A model generated the notes under the pieces. It worked only from the letters and a program-made list of their open reading frames with translations. It was not told the DNA's origin and did no database searches. A stretch of 64,000 nt of DNA. Source: Bactericera cockerelli. Taxonomy: Eukaryota > Arthropoda > Insecta > Hemiptera > Triozidae. Location: contig CM044961.1 of NCBI GenBank assembly GCA_024516035.1, forward strand, positions 10,742,094 to 10,806,093, in the 5' to 3' direction. Of the stretch, positions 41,735 to 54,114 are shown in pieces (position 1 is the first letter of the stretch; each line of letters begins with the position of its first letter). Position numbers and translations under genes: made by a program.

Positions 41735-42305
41735 TAGGGAGAGAGAGAGAGAGATAGAGAGGGAGAGGGAGACACAGAGAGAGAGAGAGAGATGGAGAGA
41801 GAGAGGCAGAGAGAGAGAGAGATAAAGAGAGAGGGAAAGAGAGACTTGCTGGCATTCAGGTTGTATTTTTTATGACATGTCAGAGAGGAATATAAAAAGA
41901 AAGAACATTGAGATGTAGTGATAGAGAGAGAGAGAGAAAGAACGGATGATTGTTCAATACGAAAATTAGGAAGATCAAGAGAGAGGGTGAGCGAGAAGAT
42001 AGAAAGGTTAATACAGAGGACGGATCCCAAGCAATCTGGATGGAAAAATTCAGAGGGGAAAAATAAATAGAGGCAGGGAGAGATATACATAATTTTAGAG
42101 GTTGAAGACGTAAAGTGAGGGGGAGAAAGCGAAAGGGGAGATAGAGGGAGAGAGAGAGAGAAAGAAATAAAGAGAGGGAAATACCGAGAGAGAATCGTGG
42201 AGGTAGAGAGAGAGAGAGAAATTTTCAGGTTGACTTTTAGGGAGAGAGAAATAATGAAAGAGAGAGACAGAGAGAAATAAAGAAAGAGTAAGAGAGTGTA
42301 GAAGA
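41735..42305. repeat. (GA)n-rich region
   Basis: Interrupted GAGAGA/GGGAGA on the plus strand. A second tract at 42540-42790 lies just left of the Helitron. Confidence 0.9.
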
Positions 42306-42838
42306 GAAATAAATGAATATGAATTAATTGAATACCTAATGAATGAATTAATTATCTGTGGTGAAGCTAAATCAATTTTTTCATTTTTTTGGGTACGGTA
42401 GGATCCACTACTTTACAATTTTATTAGTATTTTATTGGCATTATCTTTCATTTTTATATTGGCCTCTCCATTTTTACTCGCATAGTAAACCATACAAGTA
42501 ATTACTCATTTTTCCTCACGAGGTATGAGTAAATAAAATTTGATAATAATAAAAGAGAGAAAGGTGAGGAATAGAGAAAAAGAGAAAAATCTTAAAAGAG
42601 AAAGGGAGTTAAATAGAATAGTAAAGAGGAGAGAGAGTGATAAAGAAAGAGAGGGAGAGAGAGAGAGGGAGAGAGAAAGAAAGAAAGAAAAAGAAAGAGA
42701 GAGAGAAAGAGGAATAGAGAAATAGTGTAAAAGGAAGAAAGGTAAGAAAAGGGAAATACGTTAGAGAGAGAAAGAGGGGAAAGGAGGGAGAACAAACTAA
42801 GGACATGCAGATACTCGCTTTACCTTTAATATAAATTA

Positions 42839-43075
42839 CTAGCGGGCTGTCGCCCGCTTTGCGGGCCGAGGCATGGCCGTGAAAGCAAAAAGTCCTTTTT
42901 CGCCAATGGCAGGTGTTGTAGTGGGAATTTCGAAAAATCCCGTCTTATTGCACATCTAAACTATAAGACAAAGCTACCTACCAAATTTCAGCTTCCTAGG
43001 ACTTACGGTTTGGGCTGTAGAGCGATGATCAGTCAGTGGTCAGTCAGTGACTTTGACATTTATATATTAAGAAGA
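42839..43075 (-). mobile_element. Complete non-autonomous Helitron, 237 bp
   Basis: The minus strand starts TCTTCTTAATATATAAATGT and ends with hairpin GCGGGC-GACA-GCCCGC running into CTAG. The flanks are A (5') and T (3'), the Helitron AT insertion signature. No Rep/helicase ORF. A second 3' terminus lies at 37180, and a possible degenerate one near 55530 (ACTAGCTACCCGC). Confidence 0.85.
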
Positions 43076-43104
43076 TGTGCTCTCTTATATGAGGCAGGTT
43101 CTAA

Positions 43105-43480
43105 TGTCTCCTCCTACCCTCCCTCTCTCTCCCTCTTCCTCCCTCTCTCAGTCCCTGATTTTCTATATCTCTTTCCATATCTCTCCCTCTATCTCTCTCA
43201 TTCTACTCCTTGCTTTGTTTCCTTTCTCCCTCTCTAATTTTCTATCTCTCTTTCTATATTTCTCCCTCTATCACTCTCATTCTACCCTTTGTTTTGTCTC
43301 TCTATTCCTATCTACTTCCCCTCTCTCTCCCTCTCTGTCCCACCCTTCCTCTCTCTCTATCTCTCCTTTCCTTTTTCTCTCTCCCAGTCTTGCCTATACC
43401 TCTCTCTCTATATATCTTTCATAATTTACCTTCTTTCACCCTCCCTTTCACCCTTCTCTTTCTCCATTATATAACTAGGT
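43105..43480. repeat. CT-rich tract
   Basis: CTCTCT/CCCTCT on the plus strand with a ~75-bp internal duplication (TTTCTATCTCTCTTTC...CACTCTCATTCTACCC). Complementary to the GA tract at 42540-42790 across the Helitron. Confidence 0.9.
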
Positions 43481-43864
43481 ATATCTTTTCTTCTTTCACA
43501 TTATGTTTTCCCAATTTGTTTTGATTTGTTCAAGTGGCAATCCTACTAACACATCTAAGGCATGGATGCTCTTCCATCAACAAAGCTGTTATACCCTACC
43601 TGTTTATTGTTTAACTTCCCAATGCGAGAGAAATGGTTTATTCTAAGAATACTACCTGACTTTTTGTGCATAAACCACACGAAAGTTATCTAACGGTTGG
43701 GACATAATCCGTAATCCTTTAAACATAACAATAGATATTTACTGTCCACAAGTTTTAAGTTTTACTTCCTGAAAATTTTCCTTTCTTCTCTTTAGCCGTG
43801 GAAAAGTTAGCCATTAAATAAAGATTTATACTTTTTGTTTCTGCTCTCTCACCTTCCATTCACA

Positions 43865-43869
<5 letters not shown>

Positions 43870-43900
<31 letters not shown>

Positions 43901-43990
43901 TCTATACTTCCCTGCTTCCGTCTTTTCTTTACTTTTCTCTCTCTCTCTATTTCATTATCTCTCTCCTTCTCTTCGTCTATTTATCTACTT
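43870..43990. repeat. (CT)n microsatellite
   Basis: A pure CTCTCT run at about 43871-43897, then interrupted CT. Similar tracts at 44700-44980 (pure at about 44910-44950) and 48060-48215 (pure at about 48151-48195). Confidence 0.9.
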
Positions 43991-44136
43991 TTCTCTTTCT
44001 TATCTTTTCGGAATTGGGGGTTTCATCTATGGTTTCAGGGGGGGTCAATTCTCTTACATTTTTTGATATCTATAACCTATTTGACAAAAACTACTATAAA
44101 CCGCCAAAATATCCGCCACTGTCGTTTGCTCAATAA

Positions 44137-44210
44137 AACACCTCGGCCGAGATGTGAAGAACGCCAATACAAAGAAAGAGACAGCCGGGCAGAGTGTAAG
44201 GTGACGGAAT
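44137..44210 (+). repeat. ~75-bp conserved repeat with CTCGGCCGAG, copy 2
   Basis: Near-identical to 17813-17890 and in the same orientation. As at copy 1, a CT-rich tract lies upstream. CTCGGCCGAG at 44142-44151. Confidence 0.8.
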
Positions 44211-44907
44211 AGCCTTGGTCTCTAAACTTTTGGAAGACCAGAATATCCAAATATTCGGCCCCACGTATTTGGAGGGAACAGAATTTTCTTCGAAAAGTCT
44301 GAAATTGCAAAATTTAAAATAGCTTTTTTCATATAATTTAGTCGTTATGTGAAGTTAGTAAATTTTGATACTCGTAAAGTAGAAAAATCACTTTTTTCTC
44401 AAAATGATTGAACTGCTATCTATGGATGTAAGCATTTTATCGTCCATGTTTTACTTTGGTTTCTAAAAGAGAGGTTTTTTATATTTAATAATAGTGTAGA
44501 GAAAGAAGAAAGAGAGACAGGGAGAGAGTAAGAGATGTGGAGGAGTAGCACGAGAATGAGGAATAGAAGGAGAAGAATGAGGTTGAGGTGCTTTAGTCAA
44601 TAAAGTCACGGAAAATATTCAGTAAGTAGCTTACGGGAAAGCAAAATATGATTTTATCATTCTCGAAAAATTCAAAATACAAAAATATACCTTCCTTACC
44701 ATCATATCAGATTCTCAATTTCTTTCTTTGCTCCGTATTTTCCTGTCTCTCTCCTTCACATTTTCCATTCAATCTCTCCATGTCTCTCCTTCTCAACCAC
44801 TTTCATTACTATGAATGATTTTTTCTCTTTCAACATTCTTTTTCCTCGCCCAATTCCTTTTTATTTTTTGGTTACCTTTCTTTCTATATCCATTAAATTT
44901 CTCTCTT

Positions 44908-44959
<52 letters not shown>

Positions 44960-45960
44960 TTTATCTTTCTCTTCTATCTAAAATGTAAGAGAGGAGTCTA
45001 CCTTCCGATAAATTAACTTTGGACTGGTGAGCAATAATGATGTATATTTTATTGATGTAAATAAAGTTTCAATTCTATTCCTTCTCTTGCTCTTTACCTT
45101 TTTTTCTATTTGCATTTCTTTCTATCTTCATATTTTGTATTCCTCTTTCTTTCTCTTTCTTATTCTCTTTCGTTTTCTCTTTCTCTATCTTTCACCCTCT
45201 CTCCCCTGTTTTTATTCCTTCACTCTTCAACAGAGAATATTTAGCTCTTGTAAAGTTAACAACACGTGTAAAGTTTATTAAATTTTTATAAAATTTATTA
45301 AATTCTCTTCACTAACAATATTTTCTGACCTCCTAGACAAGGAATTTGAACAAATGAACAGCGTGCCTCTTGATCTGACGGTTGTGAGTTCATAATTATC
45401 TCCTCGGGGAACAAATTTATAAAGGCGTTTTAAGTACAACGAAGGACATTGCCTGGTTTCTTAAGCTATTTTCAAAAAGACACAGTACAAATTACTATTT
45501 CTTGTATGTATTTTTGCCTACCTAAAAATTTATATATTTATAATCTGATGTGAAATTAAATTTTAAATGTCAGAACACTAAGGTCGAAATTAATAGACAA
45601 AATCAATAAATGTTTTTTTTTATTTTTATTATTATTGATTTTGTACAGTACGCAATCCTTAGCGCCACAGAGGTTTTACAAAAACGACTATAATTTCACC
45701 CTAAATGAGTACAATTTGTTTTTAAAATCCGAATCCAGCTTTGTATTTTTGTGAGCCTTTTCAGCACCAGTTCAAAGAGTTACAAGGGAATAGGGAACTA
45801 CACTGCAATTACTCTTTCTTTTCCACAAAGCCCGATTCAGCAAATTTCAGAGCAATTATTTTCTCTCCTCAACGCCACGGAAAAACTAATTCTTTCGAGG
45901 GTTTCGATGGTATTTCCATCGATTCTTTTGATGTCAGACTTTTCAACATTAGAAGGTAGT

Positions 45961-45975
45961 TGAGAGGGAGGAGCA

Positions 45976-46013
<38 letters not shown>

Positions 46014-46150
46014 AGCAGAACAAGAGAGAGAGAGAGAGAGAGACGACACAGAGAGAGAGAGAGAGAGAGAAGGGATAGAGATAGACGGCAGAGAGAGAAA
46101 GAAAGAGAGAGAGAGAGAGACAGAAGGGATAGAGCGAGAGAGAGAAATAA
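45961..46150. repeat. (GA)n array with GGAGGAGCAGAACAAGA units
   Basis: GAGGGAGGAGCAGAACAAGA repeats twice, then GA runs interrupted by GACGACACAGA and AGAAGGGATAGAG. Confidence 0.9.
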
Positions 46151-46610
46151 GGTTCTGGGGTTTAACAAAGACGGAGGTACTCGTATGATAGTGTTTAGAG
46201 TTTAGACGTTTTGTTTTTCTTTTGAGTAATAACGGGAAACATGTTAATTACGTACATAACTACTTTTACCTATTTTAGGTTTTTACTTTCTATTGCCTAT
46301 AAGGCATAGAAAGTATTGTAATCGGTCACTTATTTACAAATTGAGCTGATACGTCCAGAAATGTACGAATTAGAATCTCCTGATTCCAAAAAACCGATTT
46401 TTATCAATAATGGTCTATTCGTATGTATGTGTGTGTGTCTGTGTATGTATACAAAATAATTCAAGAACGGTAAGTGGTAGAGCGATGTAATTTGGCATGC
46501 TGCTTCAGTTTGTCTACAATTTGCACCCGGAACAATTTCATGAAAATCGGCCATTTTGTTTTTGGTTTATCTCGAGAACAAAAAAATTCTTATACGTATC
46601 TCGTAAAATA

Positions 46611-47495
46611 CAGGGTCTTCATAAAGTCTCACCCAGGCCTAGGTTTCTCGAAAACGACTCAGAATATCAAAAAACGCAAAAACCCGTATTCCTTTATATT
46701 TAGGGGGATTGATTTCCAGCCAAAAATTTTTTGCCTACACGGCCCCAGTCAGGCTGGGCATGAACCAACTTTAAAATCTTAAATAGAATGGTATGTCTTG
46801 TGGTATATTGTTTTAAAGGTCTTATTGAGAGAAGCTCATTACAATAAATTTCAGTGTGCTACAACTTACCGTTCTCGAGATACAGGGTCGGACGTCCTGC
46901 GTAATATCCATATATTTTGACCTATAACTCGTTAACCGTAAATTATGGAGAAATTTTTTCTTGTTAATGTAATTCCTTATGATGAGAATTTTCGAACAAG
47001 TTATAACTCGACATACTCTGTTGATGTTAGTTTCTGGTCGGTTTCGTCAGCCAGCCGGACGAACAGTCGAAAAAAATTTAACGAAAAAACAAATCAAATT
47101 TTAACTTGTTCGAAAGTTCTTGCTATAAGGAGTTATTATTATCAAGAAAAATTTTCTCCATAATTTACGGTTAACGAGTTATAGGTCAAAATATAGGGAT
47201 ATTACGCAGGACGTCCGACCCTGTATCTCGAGAACGGTAAGTTGTAGCACACTGAAATTTATTGTAATGAACTTCTCTCAATAAGACCTTTAAAACAATA
47301 TGCCACAAGACATACCATTCTATTTAAGATTTTAAAGTTGGTCCATGCCCAGCCTGACTGGGGCAGTGTAGGCAAAAAATTTTTAGCTGAAAATCAATCC
47401 CCTTAAATATAAAGGAATACGGGTTTTTGCGTTTTTTGATATTCTGAGTCGTTTACGAGAAACCTAGGCCTGGGTGAGACTTTATGAAGACCCTG
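46611..47495. mobile_element. 885-bp nested palindromic element, TA target site
   Basis: Outer ends CAGGGTCTTCATAAAGTCTC and reverse complement, flanked by TA (46609-46610, 47496-47497). Inside, a second palindrome CAGGGTCGGACGTCCTGC (46883-47223) has its own flanking TA (46881-46882, 47224-47225). The arms are near-identical over about 400 bp and the loop at about 47000-47090 is unique. No ORF. Confidence 0.9.
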
Positions 47496-48148
47496 TATAA
47501 AAAATGTAAAAAAATTCAATTTTTTTTAATACAACAAAATCATCTTATATGGTAATCTAAAACACATTTTACGTAGGTATTACAAATATCAATTTTTAAC
47601 ATTTTTGAATTTTTTCCCATTTCACCAGAAATCACCTATTTTTTTTTTAATTAAGGTGCTTTAACATCAGTGGTCATTCGCACCGTTTCCAAGTTTAGAT
47701 TTTTCTAAATAAACGGGTTCTCTTAAGGTATAGCATCAGAGAATCTATCCCATTTTTATCATCCTCAAAAGAAGGAGGGGTAAGACCTAATTTTTTAAAA
47801 AATATATATATATATATGCAAATATCTCGTAAGGTATAAGATATATCGAAATTTTTACCGGAGTACAATCAGTTTATATGGTGATATTGCACATTTTTTT
47901 AATACTTTGAAAATAAATTTCGGAAATTTTCAAAAAATTCCCCTGAAATCACGGGTTAGTTCTTTTGTTTGTTGAAATTTTGGAATTTTTCATTGTAATA
48001 GAAAGTTGTGTGATGTTCACAGCAGTTTATTTACTTCATGCCCATGGAGTTATCTATCTTTTCAATATTTTGATCTGTTCAACTCTATCTCTCCCTTTAT
48101 AACTCTCTATTACTCTCCCTCTCTCTCTTTCCCCTGCTTCATGCGTCA

Positions 48149-48198
<50 letters not shown>

Positions 48199-49061
48199 CT
48201 CTCTCTTGCCTACCTTTCGCCAGAGTTTGTTCTTCCCACAACTCTATATTAAAACTTCAAAGTAACTGCAAGTTCAAAGAACTTTGAAATTCTTTGATCG
48301 CTTCGATTAATCTTATTAGACCGCCCCGCCCCGTCCCCTTCGCTGCTGTTTTGGATGTGGTTAATATTTCATTGTTCCTGTTTTTGATGGGAACTCTCCA
48401 AGAATTTATATTATTTCCGTCCTTAGAATATTATTGCTTGTATTTATTGATATTAACCATGCTTTTGATTTTGCAAATATGCGAGACAAACTTATATAAT
48501 TTTATTTTAGTTGATTTTATGAACTATTTATTTTAGCACGCAATTTTAATAAATATTGCAGCATTACAATATCTACGTTTCAAGTTTTCCTACTCCATAA
48601 AAATGTTATATTGCATGAGATTCCCCAAGGCACTATTTCTTTCATTAGATATCGTATGTTATGAAGGTTTGTTGTGGTTTATTTGCTACATGCTTGACAC
48701 AAGGTGTTCTATTTCATCCAGAGTTTCATCTTGCACTTCTGTAAGTAGAACACGACCTCTTTACCTTGCTCTTCTAACACCTTGCACCTTTACTCTTTTT
48801 TTTAAAATAATTTTCTTCTTCACAATTTTCTTCTATTTCATTTTTACTCCCTCTGTACCTTTCTTTGTTGACTCTTTCTACACGAATTATCTTGATTTTC
48901 TTAATCTTTAAATAAATATTTATTTACTCATTTTCTCCCCTTTTTGAAAGATTTTTTTTTTGCATTTTATACTACCTTGATTATGTTTGTACTACTTTTT
49001 TTGTCGTACAGGTTTCTCCTCTTTTCCTTTATTTGTGCCTACAAGCAAAGTTTTTTTTTTT

Positions 49062-49350
49062 AAATTTGGGTTTAACGTCACTTTCAACTGCATGGTAATA
49101 TCACGACGGAGTTGTTCCCCTTCCATTCGAAGTAAACTCACATACCAGCCAGCGTCGATGCATGTGAATACACCGTCCTTCAAACACGAAGTTAAGCGAC
49201 ATCCACGAGTTAACTGAATGGTGACCATTCAATCATTCTCGGACGTGCTTTCCGGCCACCGGCTGGTGAGGTCATGTGATAGCAGTTGTGAGTTTCCGCA
49301 ATGGAGGTAAACCCGTCGGATGACCAGCAGTTGAAGCGACGTTAAACCCA

Positions 49351-49389
<39 letters not shown>

Positions 49390-49530
49390 ACATATGCTAC
49401 CACATAACAGTACCAGCCTGTTGGGCGGAATCCAGCATCAGAACTTCACCTCGTGGACGTGCTACTCGGTGATCCTACGAGAACCGGTGCATTCAATACG
49501 TCATCAATGCTGGCAAAAAAATCTTTTTTT
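49062..49530 (-). mobile_element. Older 5S-SINE, minus strand, split by a younger copy
   Basis: The minus-strand head at 49515-49440 reads GCCAGCATTGATGACGTATT, GAATGCACCGGTTCTCGTAG, GATCACCGAGTAG, a clear 5S rRNA-like 5' end. The body resumes at 49143-49062 with TCACGACGG...GTTAAACCC text. The younger plus-strand copy lies between. Confidence 0.8.
49146..49385 (+). mobile_element. Younger 5S-derived SINE with poly(A)
   Basis: The head GCCAGCGTCGATGCATGTGA, ATACACCGTCC, CACGAAGTTAAGCGACATCC (box A-like) and GAATGGTGACCATTC (box C-like) is followed by the shared body and an A run of over 30 nt. Target duplication AAACTCACATA occurs on both sides. Confidence 0.85.
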
Positions 49531-51399
49531 CATGAAGTTATCTCATTTCCCACAACATTATTCTTGAGGTGATCTCATTTCCAACTAATCTTCAATAATT
49601 ATTCTTCACATTTTTCGTCTCATCTAAGTAATTAATTCTCTTTCAAATTGCTTTTTTCTTATGACCTCACACATATTTTTCATTTATATTTTTCTTCGTC
49701 TTCGTCCTCTACTACTGTTTATCGATTCTCTTTTAAAAAAGGAGTACCTTACAACTCACCATCTTTTTCTTATTCTCTTTATCTCTAAACTAGCTTTCTG
49801 TTCTTTTCCTTCCCAAACTACTTTTATCAGATCTCTGATTATTTTCTTCTTATTTTTTTAGTGCGATAACTAAACCGTCAAAGAGTATTCCATTATTCCC
49901 TTTCTCTTCCTTTTCCTCAATTCGAAACTTCTACATGACTGTATTATTATCTATATCTATACCACTTATTATTTTCCATCGTCCATTAGTCTTTTTCTTC
50001 TCTTCTTTCCATGGCTTTTACTATCAGTGATTCTTCTTTATCAACATAATGTTCTTCCTTTTCCCAAAGAGGAAGTTCCATCATCCATAACTCTATTGAA
50101 TATTTGATACAATCAGCAACATTAGAACCCCAATGTTCCCCTACAGAGCGCTGTGTTCATCAAAAACACATTTCCTTACATTTCTTCTAACCTTATTTTC
50201 TCTATCTCTATGATGTTCTTCTCAATATTATTTTCCTATTTCTGTTTCTCAAACTTTATTCTATTTCTCTCTCTCTTTCACTTTGACTTTCAGTTTTTGC
50301 TTCTTCAAAGAACAAAGTTAGGCTGGTATATCCTGGTTATTTTGTATATCGTTCCTATATTTATCTACTTAATAAATGTAACTTAAAACTGCGTTTCTTC
50401 TGAGAGTTCTCAAAGAACTTTCAGAAGAAATCCGACTCTATTATAATCAAAGAAGTGAAGGAGTCCCCCGAGTATTTAAAGAACTGCATTTCTTCAACAC
50501 TGTGACACGAATTAAAATAAATATTTCTATTATTTTAATAAATGGTGAAAATCACAACGTGATTCGACAATAATAATATAATAAGAGATGTCAACTCCTA
50601 AAAATAAAACTAATAGGAGAGTAGTTTCTTCTTGTTAGTGGTCCCTTTAAAAAAAAAAAAAAAATCGTAAATTTTCTTTCAATAAGTGTCGTAAAAAATA
50701 CTTCGTCCTTGAACTACCAGCTTTGTAGCTGTCCTGATCAAATTCAAATTTAATATAAAAAAATTAGAACTTTTTAAATTTTTTCGTATTTTCGTCTATC
50801 TCAGCGGGAAAAAAACATCACAGTATCTAGGCTCATGTTGAAGAGCCCTTCGAACTTTTTCTTGTTGACCTTTGAAAGTTTTAATCTGAACACAACACTC
50901 CATGTCTAACTTCGTCGGTATCTGCTCGTGCCTTCTCGTAACATAAATAATTAGGTAACCTTTTTCCACTAAAATCAGGGCCGGAGGACCTCTAAAAATT
51001 TCAAGTTTTGGGGTTGAGAAGCCTGGGTTTTTTAACCTACATAAAATTTTAACCTCGTTTGTAGATAAAACAATCAAAAGGTTAAACGCTAAAGTGGCAA
51101 ATTGATCTGGTAAATTTCAAGTTTTTTTTCTTCTATTTCGTAGGATTTTTATTTTTAACTTCAAATATTTTCAACTATTTTTTGCAGTTTTTCAATCGAT
51201 AGTATAGACAGGGGATTGAGGTATCCAGCCCTGAGTTTACATTCCGTGTAGTCAGGAAAACACAATTTAGAAGGCACATCCACCGCTTGTAATTTCCTAC
51301 TGTAATTTTTAAGGAAAAATACAAACGGAGAAAGAGAGAGAGGTTGTGAGCTGAAAGTGTGGAAATACAAATGGCGGTGGAGAAAGACAACATACAAGG

Positions 51400-51620
51400 A
51401 ACAGAAAGAGAGAATGGGATAAGATAGAGAAAAGTCAGGAAGAAAAGAAGAAGGGTATAATGAGAAGAAGGCTAGAATTCAGGGTATGATGAGAAAAATG
51501 AGTGAAAGAGGGAGACTGTGAAGAGCAAAAAGGGAGAGAGAAAAGAAATCGTAAGAGGAGTCGGATTTGTTGTGGAGGAGGATTAGAGGAGGAGGGAAAG
51601 AGAAATGAGGAGTTGGATTT
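51400..51620. repeat. GA-rich tract
   Basis: GAGAAGAAGG/AGAGAAAAG repeats, degenerate, within unique-looking purine-rich intron sequence that continues to about 52240. Confidence 0.75.
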
Positions 51621-52244
51621 GAATTAATTATTCAAAGCTGGCTGGTGTGGAAAGCCAAGACTCCGGCCATATTTCAGAATACAAATGAGCCCACGCAGGA
51701 GTGAGTATCTATCTCCTGCTTTCTAATTGTCTTGAGGCGGAAGATGGACGAGAGGGATCCCTTTGGTAGGGAAAGTGGGGGAGTAACAGCTTCGAGCAAG
51801 GGGTGAAGAGGGGTTGTAAAGGATTCTACAAAAAGGGTGTGGAGGGGTTGTAAACGCTTCCAGCATTCCGGAGGCTGTAAAACGTCGGAGGGAAGACTTC
51901 TAGAGGGGATGTTTTGGAACGTGAGTTTGGCGAGGAGAGTGTTTCTGCTCGAGGTTGTTGCGGATGTGTAGGCTCTAGCAGAAGAGCGGAAGGCAGTGGA
52001 GAAGGGTTTAGAAGGGCTTATCTCGGAAATTTGATCTTTTAGAAATATTGGGTTGAGAAATTTCTAGATGTAGAAAAGATACCTCCATGGCTATTCGAGG
52101 TTGGTTTTGAGGCAGAATAAATAAATGAGAGGGGACATGGGTTGGGTAAACTCATTTATCAGAGACCTCAGAAGAAGATGCAAAGGAATGGACGGCTGCT
52201 CCAGGAGGATTAGGGTATTAGAGAAGGGCTTGAAATTGTGAGTC

Positions 52245-52400
52245 CTGAGAATAGAAAGGGTACTCAAGGGAGATTGGGGAATGGAAATGGTACTCAAGGG
52301 AGATTGGGGGATGGAAATGGTGCTGAAGGGATATTGGGTGATGGAAATGGTACTCATGGGAGATTGGGGGATGGAAATAGTGCTGAAGGGGGATTGGGGT
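52245..52400. repeat. 30-bp minisatellite, five copies
   Basis: The unit resembles ATGGAAATGGTACTCAAGGG AGATTGGGGG. Alternate units have GCTGAAGG for ACTCAAGG, suggesting a 60-bp higher-order step. Confidence 0.9.
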
Positions 52401-52994
52401 CATTGAGGAATAAGTAAACGGTGGAAATATTGAAAGGATTAGGATTAGGGTAATGGGACGGTGGTGAAGGAGGATGTTGAGGTGATGTAAGCCTTTCAGA
52501 GGAATAATTAAATGGATGATAGGGTTGAGGCTTTAGGAAGAAAGGAATTTCAAGAGGACATTGCATTTAAAATACATGTTGTGTTGTGTTGATTTGATTC
52601 AAGCGTTATAAATATTCAATTGTTGAAAGTTACGAGTAAAACGAATCACTGACTGGCATGGATATTTAGAACTATTACCTGCTGGTGAAAGTCATTAACT
52701 CATTGATTCTGAAACTATCTGACCTCTGTATTTCTGAAAAACTTTCCCGGTAACCAAGTGCTCGACCAGAGCTAGTCCTATGTAAATTAAGATTCCTCAG
52801 AGAGAAATTCCCATTTGATTTGGGATTGTTTTCTCAATTGTGGTCAAGGGAAAAAGGAAAGAGGTAGGGGAGGTAAAGAGGAAAATGAGGAAGGTAGGGA
52901 ACATTCAGAGTGGGGAAGAGTACAAGGAACAGGTTTACTGGTTGGAGGGTGGGAGTAATTAGGAAAAACGTTTTTAGAAACACTCTGTTTACAT

Positions 52995-53465
52995 TTCATG
53001 CTTCTTTTTCTTACTCTTTTTTCTTATTCTTACTCTTTCTTCCTCTTCTTATTCTTACTCTACCTTCTGCTTCTACTTCTTCTTCTTACTCTTCTTTCTG
53101 CTTCTTTTTCTTACTCTTCCCTTCCTCTTCTTTTTACTCTTCCTTATGCTTCTTCTTCTTCTTAGTCTTCCTTCTGCTTCTTCTTCTTACTCTACCTTAT
53201 GCTTCTTCTTCTTCCTCTACCTTCCTCTACTTCTTACTCTACCTTCCACTTCTTCTTACTCTACCTTCTTTTTCTTCTTCTTAGTCTTCCTTCTGCTTCT
53301 TCTTATTCTACCTTCCCCACTTCTTCTTACTCTTCCTTCCTCTTCTTCCTCCTTCTTTTTGTTCTCTCCTCCTACTCCATCTTTCTCTCTTTCCTTTCCT
53401 CGTTGCTACTCTCTGTCTTCATCTTCTCCTTTCTTTTTTTTCTCACAGTCGTCTTCTCCATCTCC
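52995..53465. repeat. (CTT)n/(TTC)n polypyrimidine tract
   Basis: TTCTTCTTACTCTACCTTCTGC-type ~24-bp repeats over about 470 bp. All three forward frames are largely open but low-complexity. Confidence 0.9.
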
Positions 53466-54114
53466 ATTTGCATAAAACATGATGTTTTCGAATTCCTTAA
53501 TTCTCGTTTAATGGTTTCATTTAATGATGGCTTGAACGTTTTGAAATTTAAACGATTATCGTCAGGCATAATAGATTGCAGAGGGAGATTAAAAAAGAAA
53601 AATCAGGGAGATACAAATAGGTCACGAGATTTCTTGCGGAATATTAATGAGTAGATCGGATTGAAAAGGATTATTGTTATTGGACAATTGGAAAGAAAAA
53701 AAATTAAGAAAAGGATATTGAAAAATTGCGAGTTCAAAAATAATTACTTCCTTGCTTTGAAAAAAATCATTCAAGAACAATTTTTCTTTTTCTTTGCAGA
53801 TGCCGAAAAAAACCTGTAAAATCGATGAGTTACATAAATATAAACAGAATAACAGAATATGGAAAAAAAACTTTTGTCTTCACAAAAAAAACCGGAAAGT
53901 TTTAGAAACCATTGTTTAGAATCAAAGTGAGAGATTTAAAAAAAAAAAATAATGTTTTTTTAATCTTTTGTAAAAGAGAGTTGGCTTTCAAAAAAGCGAA
54001 AACTAACTTACAAATTAATTTCGTCTTAGTGGACAAAAAATAGACGTGTTCCTAAAAAACCTGTTAACTTTTAAAAAATACTTTACTTATAAAAAAATTA
54101 ACCCATTGACTCAC

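Larger units (their letters stand above)
23157..54114 (-). other. Intron 1 of the receptor gene (about 31 kb)
   Basis: A 30,958-bp intron. The mobile elements and satellites in it are listed separately. Stretches where I see only AT-rich or unplaced sequence: 28500-29100, 29580-30050, 31440-32200, 32580-33600, 35880-36360, 40000-40700, 40980-41400, 44320-44700, 45230-45950, 47500-48050, 48220-49050, 49540-50780, 50780-51400, 51640-52240, 53480-54110. No convincing exon was found inside, but an alternative small exon cannot be excluded. Confidence 0.7.

Noticed and set aside
45741..45963. Candidate exon (frames over ordinary-looking sequence before the GA array)
   Set aside because: No conserved motif, no paired splice sites that fit the receptor phases, and overlapping frames are equally open.
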